From Uloborus plumipes (Eukaryota; Arthropoda; Arachnida; Araneae; Uloboridae), in contig JAXGGA010001586.1 of NCBI GenBank assembly GCA_038373865.1, forward strand, positions 83,059-147,058: a stretch of DNA of 64,000 nucleotides, in the 5' to 3' direction. The translations under genes were made by a program, and so were the position numbers. Shown here piece by piece: positions 22,320-34,496 of this stretch. Numbering within the stretch: the first letter of the stretch is position 1; each line of letters starts with the position of its first letter. The notes under the pieces were generated by a model, which did no database searches, had not been told where the DNA came from, and saw only the letters and a list, made by a program, of their open reading frames with translations.

Positions 22320-22929
22320 TTGAAGAAATTCTAGGTGGCATATTTTGATATATTCAAGGTCAAAAGTCAAATAAAACGACCTTTAAACGAAAAAGAAAGT
22401 TCTGTTATATATCAGTAGAAAGCTCTACTCTTCAGCTTTACAATGTTGTTTTTTTTAATTTTTACTGAACTATAATTTGAATCGCATTTGCAGTCATTTG
22501 CATGTGACCACTTTTCATTTTTTTTCACACTTTTTGCTTTTTTTTAAATACAGCCCTGTATTTGAGGTCAAAAACTTTTATTTTTATTGATTTAACGTGG
22601 AATTGCCCATTACTGGTAAAAACATTTGAGCTTTGCGTTCATAATTTTAATTCAGTCATACTTATCTCTGACTCGTATCAATGTTAAGTCTAGAAGATGT
22701 GGTATTTCGATTTTCGTAAATATATTTTTTCTTGTTCTTGAAATAAAAACAGAGAATACATTCAGAATATGCATAATATTTTCAATTTTTCGGTGCTCCC
22801 CCCTTTTTTTCTGCCATTAACGTTAAACATATTTTAAATGGTAAAAAAAAAAAAAAATAAAAAAAAAAATAATAATAATAATAATAAAAAAAATAGCCTT
22901 AACATAGCTTCATGAAAAAACTTTTTTAT

Positions 22930-23230
22930 TCATGTTTTTCATCAAGAGCTTTTCCCAACAAAGTTAATTTGAAGCAAATCCACCATTGAGTTTGGGATTT
23001 AAATTAAATTGGTGCTAAATTTTCTTGCAGGCGCTAATGTTAAGATTTTTTTTTTAACTTCAAAAATTGTTCAGATAAAAAGTGAAATATGTGAATAAGG
23101 TGTTCTCTTCCAAGATCGTTCAAACATAAGATTGCTCGAATGGGACATTCACTCAGAAGTTAAAAGGAGAGCAGGTGGAGGGCAGACACATTTTCTACAT
23201 CTCCAAACCCAGCTTTCCCATTTTTTATTT
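22930..23230. repeat. Dispersed repeat related to 12095-12850, single-unit copy
   Basis: Aligns with 12095-12850: 'aacaaagttaatttgaag', 'gcaggcgctaatgttaag', 'gttcagataaaaagtgaa', 'cgttcaaacataag', and the final 'gcagacac' tract. It carries about one of the ~145-bp units that are present four times at 12.2-12.8 kb. Confidence 0.65.
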
Positions 23231-23235
23231 ATTAG

Positions 23236-23360
23236 TCGAGCCTCGATAGCTGGAATACTCCTTTATCTCGAAGTTTTCATTTTGACCCTAACTCCTGAGA
23301 AAGATGTGAACACTTCCTATGACTTGAACTATCAGAAACTCAAATCTTTTAGCCATTCTA
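23236..23360. repeat. pogo-like terminal fragment
   Basis: 'gagcctcgatagctggaatactcctttat' and the following sequence resemble 29551-29640 ('gagtctcaataactcgaatattcctttat'). One end only. Confidence 0.45.
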
Positions 23361-23391
23361 AGAGCTAGCAAAGTTTTTAATTGACAATTTT

Positions 23392-23830
23392 AAGACGTCT
23401 GGCTCTTTAATATACCTTTCCCTATGTTTTTCTAAGCAGCATGAGGGCTGTCTGGCGGCCTAAAGTGATTGCGTTTTTTACTGTGTATCATTTTTGCTGG
23501 TAGAAAGTGATTTTTTAAGCATTTAGAGGCAATCAGAAACTTAAACCTGTCGTATGTCATGTAGTATATCAATAGAAAGCTCTATTTCTTGCCTTCACAA
23601 TGGTTTTGAATTTTTATTCGACTTTAATTAGAAGAGAAGTTTCATGTAAAAACTTTTTTTTTTCCGTTTTTTAACACCTTTGTACAATTTTTGAAGTACA
23701 AATCTAAAACTTGGCAGGATAGCATATCTCGTCATAGGCATCCTTCGCACCCATTTTTGTTAAAATCGGAAAGGGTGAGGTCAAAAACTTTTTTTTCATG
23801 ATTAATTTGACGCGAAATTGAATAAAAATG
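23392..23830. repeat. AAGAYGTCTGGCTCTTTAAT repeat, truncated copy
   Basis: About 440 bp aligned with 45330-45770, in the same orientation, including 'ggctctttaatata', 'gtgattttttaagcattt' and 'aaagctctatttcttgcc'. The right inverted terminus is missing. Confidence 0.7.
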
Positions 23831-24322
23831 ATTTGAAATTGGATTTTGAAATGAGCAAAAAAAAAAAAAAAAAAACAGAAGTGCCCTGTAAAGCCATAAT
23901 AATAATAGGTACATTTAATGCCTAATGCATAAAAGTTGGCAGGAATGACAGGATTATGCCTTCATGTTTTTTTTCTTGAAATTGTTCAGAAATTATACAA
24001 TCAATATTCAGCAAATAGAATGATGACAAAGAATTAGTAAAAAAAAAGAAAGTAAAATTTGACTAAATAGTGCCTTTCCTCTTTTTCTTTTAAATCCTAT
24101 TTCATGGGCATTGCTGAATCAATAAGTCTGAACATCATTTGTGTGATTTTTGTGAATCATTCTCAAATGGAACTTTTAAAAACAATAATAAATTTTTCGG
24201 GAACTTCAGATTTCTTTTTGACATTTCACAGTTTCAATATTTTTAATACGCTTTTATTAGTTTCAAATGTGGGTTTGTTTGTATGTATGTAACTCTGAAT
24301 AAAAGATAAAATTCCCACAAAT

Positions 24323-25821
24323 GGGTCATTCCAGCGAAAATAGTACAAATCATGTCCTGAAACTCTTTACTTAAGATTATTAATTAAAATAATTTCCACC
24401 AGCTAATCATATATTTTTTTATTGAGTTTTATTTGTATAATTTGAGTTTCATTTGTGTATATTTATTTGTGTACTAGCCGGGTACCCGGCCCTGCCCGGG
24501 TTTCTGTGGGTGTAGGGTGGTTTAGTGAAATTCATTTAACATTGGTGAGTTGAAAACATCTTATGTACCTAATTTAGAAATTTTTTTGACTACAAACACT
24601 TTCTATTCTCTAACTATTGCCAAAATCAATTTTTTTTTTATTTCACCAGTTAGCGATTGTTGACTCAAATAAATATAAAAATCCTTAGAAGGCAATAAAT
24701 TCCATACTTACTCCAGAGAAGCCTTGGTTCAAAATTTTCAATATGATTACAATCAATATTGTTGCTGCATGGCACCAAATTTTTGTAACAATGGGTTGAA
24801 AATTTAATCATTTAATGGGGAAATGACATAAAATTAACTGTTTTCCATAATAACTTTTTTAAACTAAGCTTTTTAGAAATAAATTATAGCTTATCCTGCT
24901 CCCTGTTACTGTAGCTATCTACGGTAAAAAAATGGTTAAAATCGGTTCAGTAGTTTGGAAGATTACCCCGGACATACGTTTTCAAAAGTAGTCTTTTATG
25001 TATATAGATAATGAAGTATAAATGGCTAGTACACGACTCATTTTTGACAGGATTTTGAATATTTTGATCACTTTGTGTAACAGAGTGGACAAATAAGACT
25101 TTAAAAATATCTTTAAAATCACAAAGAAAAGTTAGAATCACAAAACAAGCATAAAGGGGAATAAACAACCTAAAACTGTAAGTCTGTCTGCAATTTCAAG
25201 ATAAAATCTATTTTTTTCATCATGAAATCGACTGTAACAGAGTGGACATCCAACAGTTCAAATTAACTACAATAAGAAAAGAATAAGGCTAACCCTGCTT
25301 GTTGACTACATAATTCAATGTAGCAAGCTAATCACGGCAGTTATACTACCTATATTTTTAAAAAAAATATCAGATTGAATGCAATTGTTTATTTTATTTC
25401 CAAAGGGCATATAACAGAGTGGACAATTCGAAACATAGAAAAACTAGAACCATGGATAAATAATAGTGTTTTTTGGGGAAATTTTTTTTCATTTGCGTAA
25501 TTATCTGCGGAAATGGTGTCAGAAGCATCTTTGTGCAGTGCAGTGTCATTTATTTTGTTGTTACATTTCAGTTTAGTTTTAAATCACATTTAAAATTCTA
25601 GCAATTTGAAGCTAGGACGCGTCATTTTCTCCTTCTTCTGACAAAGATTTTTTTTGTGTCCTTTCTAAATGGATTATACCTAATCAATTGATACTTGATG
25701 GCACAAAATTAAATGGAGAATCAATAAAAAAATACACTTAATGGGTGGCAGTTATTAAAATTGATTTTAAAAAATTCTAAAGTCTCGGACATGATTTGTA
25801 CAATTTTCGCAGGAATGACCC
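24323..25821. mobile_element. 4-bp-TSD DNA transposon, GGGTCATTCC termini, non-autonomous
   Basis: Left GGGTCATTCCAGCGAAAATA and reverse-complemented right GGGTCATTCCTGCGAAAATT belong to inverted repeats of about 45 bp. A perfect duplication, AAAT, lies at 24319-24322 and 25822-25825, confirmed by the empty paralogue near 48880. Three copies of TAACAGAGTGGACA lie in the right half at 25078, 25235 and 25412. A Helitron (24474-25008) is inserted in it. No transposase recognised. Confidence 0.88.
24474..25008 (-). mobile_element. Non-autonomous Helitron
   Basis: Read on the minus strand it starts TCTATATACATAAAAGAC (25008), and ends with a GC-rich hairpin (CCCGG, loop, CCGGG) and CTAG (24477-24474). 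The insertion is between A and T. TC start, 3' hairpin and CTRR end are the Helitron hallmarks. No Rep/helicase. Confidence 0.7.
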
Positions 25822-25886
25822 AAATATAAAAGTAATATATTTAACACTATTATTCATACTAAAGGCTAAACTATACTACATGTTGA

Positions 25887-26606
25887 TCTATGTCAATAAA
25901 AATGAGTGAATGCTTGTATGTTTGTTTGTATACTTGTTCTCTATACAAATCCACAGTTTACGTCAGATTTTCATCAAACTTGACACAGAGGTTCCTTGAT
26001 GCCCTAGAATTCTCATAGGCGGGGTCTTGAAATTTTAAAATCTAAAAAGCTCAAAGTTAAGTTTTTTGTCAAAGAATGACCTTTTTATAGGAATCTAGCC
26101 TATTATTAGGCCTATTTTTTTAACCGACATGAGCCTTTAGGTTACAGGTATTTAAATATGAACATTTTCCAACAAAGATTAAAATTAAAACAATGAATTT
26201 TCATTTCAAGGCTCACCTATTTCATTTTAGCATGAAATAAGTCAAAAACAATTATAATTCATGTTCTCATTTGGCCCAAAATATGTATGACACAGAATTT
26301 TTTTTTCTTATCCTATCAGAGGAATTATGCAAAAACATGGATTAAAAGCCTTATACATGTTTCGCTTTTAGCTGTTGCTATTTTTCTGTGAACTTTCCAT
26401 GATAAATAAGTTCTTTTGGGAGTTTGTACCTGGAACTTTTTGTACAACCATGTGGACTGAATTCAACCAAATAAGAGGTATGTTGCCCAAATAAGAGGTA
26501 TGTTTTATGTACCCAAATAAGAATAGAATTCTTCCAAATTTTTTTTTCTTTTCTGAATGCTATGTTGTATTAATACGCACCCGGGCAACGCCGGGTATAA
26601 AGCTAG
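25887..26606 (+). mobile_element. Non-autonomous Helitron
   Basis: Starts TCTATGTCAATAAAAATGAG after an A. Ends with hairpin ACCCGG-GCAACG-CCGGGT (26579-26596), a short gap and CTAG (26603-26606) followed by T. The empty paralogue at 48.9 kb supports an A|T insertion point. The interior contains a 'tgtatgtttgtttgtatac' tract and no ORF. Confidence 0.78.
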
Positions 26607-26650
26607 TGTGAGGGAAATCAGTTAGAGTATTATAAAATAGAGTTTAATCT

Positions 26651-27960
26651 TTAGTATTAATGATAGTATTAAGTATATTATACTTAACACTATCCCAAAA
26701 CTTATAAAAGGTAGTTTGATTACATAAAATATATAAGGTACAGACGTTTTCACTTGCTGTTCTTCACCAGTGCCACCATTAGAGTTTGGGAGGGCTAAAT
26801 AAAGTTTCTCAATATTTTACAGAACATACATCAATACCAGGGGAGAGGGGGGGGGGAGTTTCAGCAATAAATGTTTGAAAAATTTACCTTCCTTTTCAAC
26901 ATAAATAATAAAACAATAACTATAAGAGAAATTTAGCAATTGCAAATAATAATAAAAATAATAAGAAATTAATTGCCGCAAAAAGAAAAAAACGAATACA
27001 TGAAAAATTAAGTTTTATTCACATTTTATTCATTCAGCATCAATTTTAAATGAAGTAATTAAAAAATAGTTTTACTACATTACATAAAAGGCGACCTTTT
27101 GATTTTGTATAGGAAAGAATTTCTTGACAAGTACGTTTGTAAAACCAGTATATGATTTTAAAGAATACATTTAAATACAAATACTATAAAAAACACAGGT
27201 CATTTTCAGTGTTATAAAACAATAAACATAGGAAGGAAAAGTGGTTTTGCAGCCTAAACTAGTCACTTTTATATTAACTATATCAAAAAATATAATTAGC
27301 GGTTTAGAAAGAAAAGTCGGGTAACAAATAATTCAACGCAAATTGACAGAGGGTAATCTATCCAGAATACAATCTCATAAAATAAAGCTCAAAGGGAGTA
27401 GTAAAGAAAATATGTTAAGACTTGCTGATAGTTGAAAGTTTAAACTTTTATCATTCAAAATCCAATCAATCTACTGACTCCAATGAAAGTTAGGAAATTA
27501 ATTATTCACAAAGATACTAAAAAGGCACTATAAATTCATTCTTATAAATAGCTATTTATATAGTAACATTTTATACAAAGACAGTCACTCTTTTGACGTT
27601 GAAGTATGACTAGCTTCTATATCAATCCACTGTCTCATTCAATTTAAAAAGTTTGTTGATCCTTTCGTTGAAAATTGCAGTTTATTTCCAGTGCAAATAG
27701 TACTTATATACAGCTTAATACATTTGTACAGGACTACAGGAGTGATTTTTATGCAAATATTCGTGCTTAATTCCCGGAATTTTAAGCTTTGGAGCAGGGT
27801 TCTCGCTACCGCCGCATTTTTCGCAAAAAGCAAAAATGCTATCCAAATTATAAAAATGAAGAAAGGCCTTTTCACTTTTTTGCTCCAATATAATAAAAAC
27901 AAAAACCAATGCGTAATCCGAGAGAGGAAGAAAGCATGGCAATATCTAACTTTATATTTT
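26651..27960. other. AT-rich stretch, no supported gene
   Basis: A poly-G run at 26843-26858. The ORFs at 27639-27963 overlap on both strands and show no family features. No paired termini found. Confidence 0.4.
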
Positions 27961-28390
27961 TAACCCCCGATACACAAAGGGGGGTTATGTGTTTGACTTG
28001 TATGTGTATATCTGTCTGTGGCACTCTGTAAACTAAACGGATGGACCGATTTTGAAATGTTTTTTTTTTGTTCGAAAGGGGAGTTTTTAGAGAGTGTTCT
28101 TAGCTAGGTTGCGTCTTCGGATGGTATTAAGTAACGAATATATCAATTAAAAACCTTTGAAAGGTTTTTCGGGACTTTAGCATTGAGAACATACTTCAAA
28201 ACTTAAAGAAATAGCACCAAATGAAAGAGAAAAATCTTCTGTGTCTGATACGATGAAATTGGATCTTCCATGTTCTATAGAACGCAAGTTTTAGCAAATG
28301 CAGCTTAACCTTTATTAATGCGATCGGAACCATTTTCATTGTTGAAGGACAAGGAAAGCAAACTCTTATAATTTATTAAAATGTTTAAAA
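27961..28390 (+). repeat. AACCCCCGAT hairpin repeat, copy 1
   Basis: Begins with hairpin TAACCCCCGATACACAAAGG then GGGGTTA, then 'tgtgtatatctgtctgtggcac', then 'ccgattttgaaa'. It matches 39274-39600 for more than 200 bp ('gagagtgttctt', 'aattaaaaaccttt'). Confidence 0.7.
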
Positions 28391-28482
28391 ACCACGTCCA
28401 CTTATATGTAAATACATTGATTTCTCAAAGTCAGGGAAGGGGGATTGACCCCCCAGCCCCTTCTAAATGACGGGCCTGGCCC
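28391..28482. mobile_element. CAGGCCCGTCA family MITE fragment
   Basis: 'cacgtccacttatatgtaaata' through 'aaatgacgggcctg' matches the right half of 31199-31376. The other terminus is missing. Confidence 0.65.
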
Positions 28483-28776
28483 ACATGCATAAAATTCTAT
28501 TAAGGATTTTGATTTCAAAAACAAAGTGGGCGCATTAGTTAAGTCTCCGTGAACCGTGTAAGATTTCGATTCATATTCCCACATACCATAGTTTCCACCA
28601 AATAATTCGATTTTACCAATTTTGTCAGATATCACTATGTATGCCCCAGCCCTTCAAATACAAGAAAACTTTCTGGAAAGTTGATACATGAGATTATTTT
28701 ACATAATAGTTTCTAACATTCAAATGCTTAGAAATTAAAGGCCAAAATTTAAAATTCCAGGAACAAAGTCTAAATA

Positions 28777-28954
28777 CTGTCGGCCCAGCTTAAACGAATA
28801 AAAAGGTTTCAAGAAAAATTATTCGATTGTATTTTTTCAAGCAGGGATCTTTAATATTGCGTCTATGGAATGGGGAAATATTTGGTTCCGGGATGTTTTA
28901 TTAGTATGAGTGGGGCATTCGTTCATACGTTACCCGATTAAGCGGAGACACCAG
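28777..28954. mobile_element. TA-type MITE, CTGTCGNCCCCGCTTAA family, copy 3
   Basis: Left CTGTCGGCCCAGCTTAAACG, with a matching inverted right end, and TA at 28775-28776 and 28955-28956. Confidence 0.8.
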
Positions 28955-29914
28955 TATCTACATAAAAATGTCTCATTTATGCAAATGGATTGAGCTATAT
29001 ATAATTAAATACATGTAAATAGATATATAATACAAATATTAAATACTCATAGCCATATGAATCCCAGTTAGACTATTTGTACATATTATTTATTTGTATA
29101 TATTAGTCTGAAATTAATTGGTATTTATTATTGATGATAAATAAATTTGGCTTTCAAAAGATATTATTTATAAAAAATACATATTTTTTGCTTTGGAATA
29201 TTTAAATTAACTCATTGGATGATTTTCATAAATGGAAATTTTGAAATAAGATTTTTTTCTCTAAAGAAAAGGCCGAATTTATATATAAAAAGCAAACACT
29301 ACTCATTCTTAATAACTTTTAAATAATAAGGAATTAAGTTAATGCAATCTACTCAATTTAGGTTTTAAACATCATTCAGGAGATCAATTTTTAGATCCTT
29401 CAGTAACCAACTAAATTGTACAATTTAATTAATATAAAAGGTACTCATCAAGTATTTTACCAAATTACAATAATTGAGTGCAGAAGAAGTAATATAATTA
29501 AGCACATACTCGTTAATGTTACTTGTAAAGACATTTACAAAACTTTATACAGTAGAGTCTCAATAACTCGAATATTCCTTTATATCAAATTCTTCATTGG
29601 ATCCCTAGACTCTCGAGAAGACCACGAGAACTTCCAATAACTAAACTGGTAGTCAAAAAGTTTATAAATGCCTTCACAAAATATAATAACAAGCTATGTG
29701 TAATTATTACATTGCATTTTGTACAGTTAATTCTCAAAAACAGAGAAAGACTTCATGACCAACCAGAATGACAAGATATGAAGTTTTTGAGGAGATTCTC
29801 AAAACAAAAACCCCCTTTAAAATTCTCCATAAAATGTCATAGACCAACATTTAAGAGCTATTGAAGTATTATATGTTTGCAGGCTTTAGACTTTTTCATT
29901 AAGCTGCCTCTTAA
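28955..29914. other. AT-rich stretch with a pogo-like end
   Basis: TA|CAGTAGAGTCTCAATAACTC at about 29550 is a pogo/Tigger-like terminus without a clear partner. Otherwise featureless. Confidence 0.4.
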
Positions 29915-30149
29915 CCTTTTGGATCCGGGCTGTTCATATAGAAATCTTTCTTTCGACCCAGGTAGTACGACAGTTGAACTAGATTTCTTTTCCATCGAAA
30001 AGATAAGGTATAAACTGCCGTACCAGAGGTACGAAACCTTGAAAAAATCCATGGCTCCAAAGGGTTCGAGTGAAAATTTCAAATCCGCCCTCTAAAGAAA
30101 AAAGACTTAGGTACAACATGTGTACCATACCCCCCTCGGTTCCTAAGGG
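29915..30149. mobile_element. TTAA-type MITE, CCTTTTGGATCCGGG family, copy 1
   Basis: TTAA at 29911-29914 and 30150-30153 flank left CCTTTTGGATCCGGG and reverse-complemented right CCCTTAGGAACCGAGG. Contains 'tggctccaaagggttcgag'. It matches 55941-56172 in inverted orientation. TTAA targets suggest piggyBac- or Kolobok-type mobilisation. Confidence 0.85.
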
Positions 30150-30427
30150 TTAAGCATATTAAGCTGGACAAAAACTTTTACACAGTCCAGTATGTCCTCC
30201 CCAGGCTTTGCACCGTAGCTTGGAAAAGTTTAGCTGTTATGGCTCGGGGGCCATAAAATTAATTAACAAATTCTAAAATTTGATTGGTAGGAGGAAAGGA
30301 GAAGCGGGTGCAACTTAGAAAAATTTTAATTGAAAATTAAGAAATTCTCTCTTGTAACTATCAAGTCGTTTCAACGACAATGCAACTATTCAGACAGGAA
30401 TGAATTAAATACAGAACGGTGACTATA

Positions 30428-30644
30428 CTGTAAAGGCCTTTAATTTCGCGGGCCGTAATTTTCGCGAAAATGAATATATCGGTGATTTCGCCGGCCGAAA
30501 ATTTCGCGAATTTTGCATGTACAGAACCGAAAGTTGAAAAAGTCCATAGTAAAAACAAATTCGCGAGGCCTAAATTTTCGCGATTACGAAGGGCTCGCGA
30601 AAATCGCGAAAATTAAGGCCTCGCGAATAAAAAGGCCTTTACAG
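30428..30644. mobile_element. TA-type MITE, CTGTAAAGGCCTTTAATTTC family
   Basis: Left CTGTAAAGGCCTTTAATTTC and right ...AAAAAGGCCTTTACAG. TA on both sides (30426-30427 and 30645-30646). The interior is rich in 'tcgcga' palindromes (ttcgcgaaaat, tttcgcgaatt). Confidence 0.88.
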
Positions 30645-31198
30645 TAATTGCCACAGAATAATAACGATGCAATGGCATTAAACTAATTTTACACCTCCCT
30701 GGGATGGCCACCATCATAGTGTTTCAAAAAAATGTAGGGGAAGGTGGGGCAAAGTGAAATGGTAAAATATTTTCAGTTTGCAGCGGCAATCTAGTAATAT
30801 TTTAACTAAGTTCTGAGACATATAGTTGACATTCATTTGTTTATTTAGTTTTTTATTACCAATTCATGTATCCGTTTATGTACGCATTCATTTGATGAAA
30901 ATTAGTGTAACTCAACAAATAGAAAATATTTCATTACAAAAATATTGTATTTTTCACTTTGCCCCAAGGTTTTCACGTGAAAAATTTCCCCCTTTTTTTG
31001 ATGGTGTAAAATAACTGCAGAAAATGAATAATTACATTTCAACCATAGTTGTGTTACAAAATATATTATTCCTTCTTTATGTACACTGATTTTTAGAACA
31101 GATTTCAAATTTTTTCATTTTGAAACAGGTGTGTTATCTTAACTATTTCACTTTGGCGCACATTCCTCTACTTCTGAATATTTGAAAACTGATGAAAT

Positions 31199-31376
31199 CA
31201 GGGAAGTCATTTCAAGTTTTTCCAGGGAGGGGGGGGGGGGCCAAGGGTACAAAACACAATGCAATTTCATTGGAAAACAGCAAAAATCACGCCCACTTAT
31301 AAGTAAATACATTGATTTCTCAAAGCCAGGGGGGGGGGCAATTGACCCCCCCCCTGCCCCCTAAATGACGGGCCTG
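31199..31376. mobile_element. hAT-type MITE, CAGGCCCGTCA family, complete copy
   Basis: A perfect 8-bp duplication, gatgaaat, lies at 31191-31198 and 31377-31384. Ends CAGGGAAGTCATTTCAAG and, reverse-complemented, CAGGCCCGTCATTTAGGGGG. Confidence 0.88.
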
Positions 31377-31384
31377 GATGAAAT

Positions 31385-32699
31385 ATAATACATTCTTAGT
31401 TCAACTTTAAACAGAATGAGTGATCAAAGCTTTCACTGCCAACAATTTGTTGCAACACACATCATGTGGGAGGAGCGAGGGGTACCACAGCAATGAAGTC
31501 CGGGTCAAAAAAATTAACAGTATAACTTGTATTTTAACCCTTTATATCCCAAATTAATTTTCTTAAAAAATTAAATTAAATTTTGTTAAAAAAGTGCAGA
31601 TACGACCTTTGTGCAGTATAGCCAACTTACTTGCATGGAGTTTGCAGAAACTTCACCAATTCGAAATTCAATGAGAAAAATCTGCTTCCTGATTAAATAC
31701 TTTCTTATGATTAAACATAATCCCTTGAACTGTATTATATATAAATTAAGAATTCTTTTAGCACTCTAGTAGGATATTGATAACTCAAAAAGTTTTTTAA
31801 GTAGTGGTGTAATCCTGGAAGAAAAAGTGGGGGTATGCCTGCGTTTAAAATTTTAAATAGTGGGACAGCAAGTGTAAAATAAAGAAAAGAAAGGAGCCCC
31901 TGTTCCCTCAACTACACCATTCTTAAAAAGTATTACCGGATTAAAAGGAACTAGAAACACACCATAATTTACATCCGAGTAGCAGAAGAAATAAAATTCA
32001 AAAACGCTTCATATTGCAACAGTAGTTTTGGAAGAAAAAGGCATAAAATTACAACTTTGAAACAGAAGTAAGGTAATAAATATTTTATTTATAAAATATG
32101 ACATCTCATTATCGTTTGGAGCCTTTGTCCACTCGCAGACTCATCTTTTGATGCGATTTCATACAAAATGAATGAGTGCAGTAGTAACATTTTGTAAGTA
32201 ATATTAGTCGAGAAGGCTCAAGAGCACTCCGTACAAGGATGTCAAATTCAAACTATTATCCGACCGGAAAACTAGAATGAGCGAAAACAAAGCGACACAC
32301 GAAACGAAAACGGGCAGCCTACGGAACAGAATCTTCCGGTAAAGCTCCAGAAATGTATAGTAATTTCCAAATTTAACCAACTCTTTTAAATGCATTATAA
32401 TGTATAATTACAGAGAATTCCATGACGCATCACAGATAATAAAGCTGATGTCTCAACTATAGTCCTGTACACACACCGTCTGCCAATCGCAGAGGACACC
32501 ACTCGGGCCGAGAGTTCGGATCGGGTCCGAGTTTTGGTCGAAAGGTGAATTGAAAAATCCTAGATTTTGTCGGTGATATGTTCAGGTGCAACAGCAGCCA
32601 CCGAAACAAGTCCTAGAGGTTTATTGCAGAACGAGTCCAATCTGGAAAAGGAAGCCAAAATCAATATATTTTGCCCAGGACAGGAAGGTTTTTGGTTAT
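31385..32699. other. AT-rich stretch, no supported gene
   Basis: Nothing recognised apart from a short CG-richer stretch at 32460-32560. Confidence 0.4.
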
Positions 32700-33350
32700 A
32701 CATTAGGATGGGCCAGAAAAGACTTTTTTTGTTTCGATGATAGGTATTGCAGAAAAGATGCCACTGGGAAAATAAAATGCACATAAAAAATTTGAAATTT
32801 TTTGGTCCATTTCTTGATCTGCCGCAATTGCACTAAAGTTTGGAAAAAATGCAGTTTTTTGAGATTTTTAGGAAATTAAAAAAATTTTTTTAGCACTTAA
32901 CATCTAAAATTACATTATATGTGACAAAAAGTAGTTATTTCAGATAAGTGCAGCGAAAACAGCATTTTAACGTTTTGACAAAATTTAATTTAAAACTTAG
33001 AAAAAACAGGAAATTGCCAAATCTTTTAGACATTTGTGGAAGAGGAAGGAATTATTCCAAACCTCAATTTTTTTATGGAATTTCTATACTCCCAATGGCA
33101 CCTTTTCAACCCTAGCCGTTATCGAAAATAATAGAAAAAAGTTTTTCAAATAATTTGAAAAATATCTCAAAAAAAAAAAAAAAAAAAAAAAAAACCTGCA
33201 TTTTTTTCGAAACTTCGAGGCAGATCAAGAAACGGACCAAAAAATTTCAAAATTTTTTGTCAGCACTTTGCTTCCTCAACTTCACCTTTTTCGCAATACC
33301 CATCACCAGAAAAAAATAAAAAAATTTCGACCCACCCATACATATTACAA
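32700..33350. mobile_element. Diverged foldback element
   Basis: The core inverted pair 'gaaattttttggtccatttcttgatctgcc' (32791-32822) and its complement near 33226-33258 is strong. Arms extend outwards with decay ('ggtattgcagaaaagatg' against 'cacctttttcgcaatacc') to about 32700 and 33350. Poly-A at 33169-33194. No TSD found. Confidence 0.65.
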
Positions 33351-34492
33351 ATTGAGTGAACTTAATTTTTCCAAAAAATATTTGTTGCATAATTTGCATG
33401 TGGTTAATCTCATTTGTCCTTCAGTTCTTGCAGCAAGATCACGCCAAACATTACAAATATACAAATTGTCGGTTACCGATACTGGTACTGCAATATTCTC
33501 GCTCTTTCACTACGTTTGGCGGAGGTTGACTCGGTCATTTGTCGTTTTTCTCTCCCAGCCGATCATGCAATTATGTCATATGACTGTAAATAGTCATCCA
33601 ATAAATAGATTTCCGTTTTAACTTGGACTGATCCATGTCATACGGAATATAAATCCGTCAATATAACTTTACTCAGGTTAAAGCTTTCAGTTTAAATAAG
33701 CTGTGTTCACACTGATAGCTTAAAAATACACATTAGAGATACTCGATTAACCAGGCTTCAATTAAGTAAGGTTCCCGTAATTGAGCAGCTAGTTTTTTTT
33801 TTTCTGGAAAAGACCACATTTTAGTTCTTTCGCTTAAATAATGCTGTGATCGGACGGCCACCGCTGAAAATTCTAGGCTAAAATTAACGAGTCGAAATTT
33901 AAAAAATAAAATATTTCAGGGCCCACTCGCCACCTCGCAAAATGCTATAAAATCATTCATCCAGGGGAAAATTCCGATCAGGCTAAAATATTTGGGAATA
34001 GATTTTCTCTGGCAACTTAAATACAAAAAAAAAAAAAAGTTGGAAACACCAATTAAAATTTGGTGTATTTAATCTTTGACTGATATTTTTAAAATTTGGC
34101 TAATTTACTGTCTTACAACTTGAAATCCATGGGGCAAGCGCTCCTTGAGATTTGTGCTATTTTTGTGCATCTTTCAATCGCTAACTTGGTATAATAATAA
34201 TCAAAAATCAGTTGACTATCTAAAACTCACTATTAGGTAGTTTTCTTTTTTACATTTGCTGAACTTTGAAAAATAACATCATTTTTAGTTTGATAGTCAT
34301 ATGGCATCGTGTTAGGAATATTTTTATCTACATTTTTATGTATAACTTATTAGGAAACTTGATGAGAGTAGGTTATCCTAAGTTGGATATTAGACTATTA
34401 GAATCCCTGCTTTAAATGAATCTTTTCTACTTTTGGCAATATTTTTACGTGGATTCTTAGGCTTAAGACTAATTTTACTTTGCGTCTCTTTC
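33351..34492. other. AT-rich stretch, no supported gene
   Basis: No paired repeats and no convincing exon. Confidence 0.4.
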
Positions 34493-34496
34493 TTAA

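Larger units (their letters stand above)
19712..22576. mobile_element. Possible 4-bp-TSD-group element with internal repeats
   Basis: Left GGGTAATCCCACGTTTAA and reverse-complemented right GGGCAATTCCACGTTAAAT match at 16 of 18 positions and resemble the GGGYNATTC termini elsewhere. Flanks (tgta and atta) do not match, so the boundaries are tentative. The interior holds repeated units ('cgacaggtttaagtttcaagg', 'aagctctattcttcagctt') on both strands, plus a MITE (20489-20621) and a piggyBac relic (21474-22319). Confidence 0.4.
24235..26650. repeat. Older dispersed repeat interrupted by two independent insertions
   Basis: Segments 24235-24322, 25822-25886 and 26607-26650 join into one sequence that matches 48790-49010 ('aatacgcttttatta', 'aataaaagataaaattc', 'aaagctaaactata', 'aaatcagtt.gagtat'). 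The insertions are 24323-25821 and 25887-26606. The copy at 48.8 kb is therefore the empty-site paralogue. Confidence 0.75.

Noticed and set aside
27639..27963. ORFs on both strands around 27.7-27.9 kb
   Set aside because: Opposed ORFs with no splice borders or family features.
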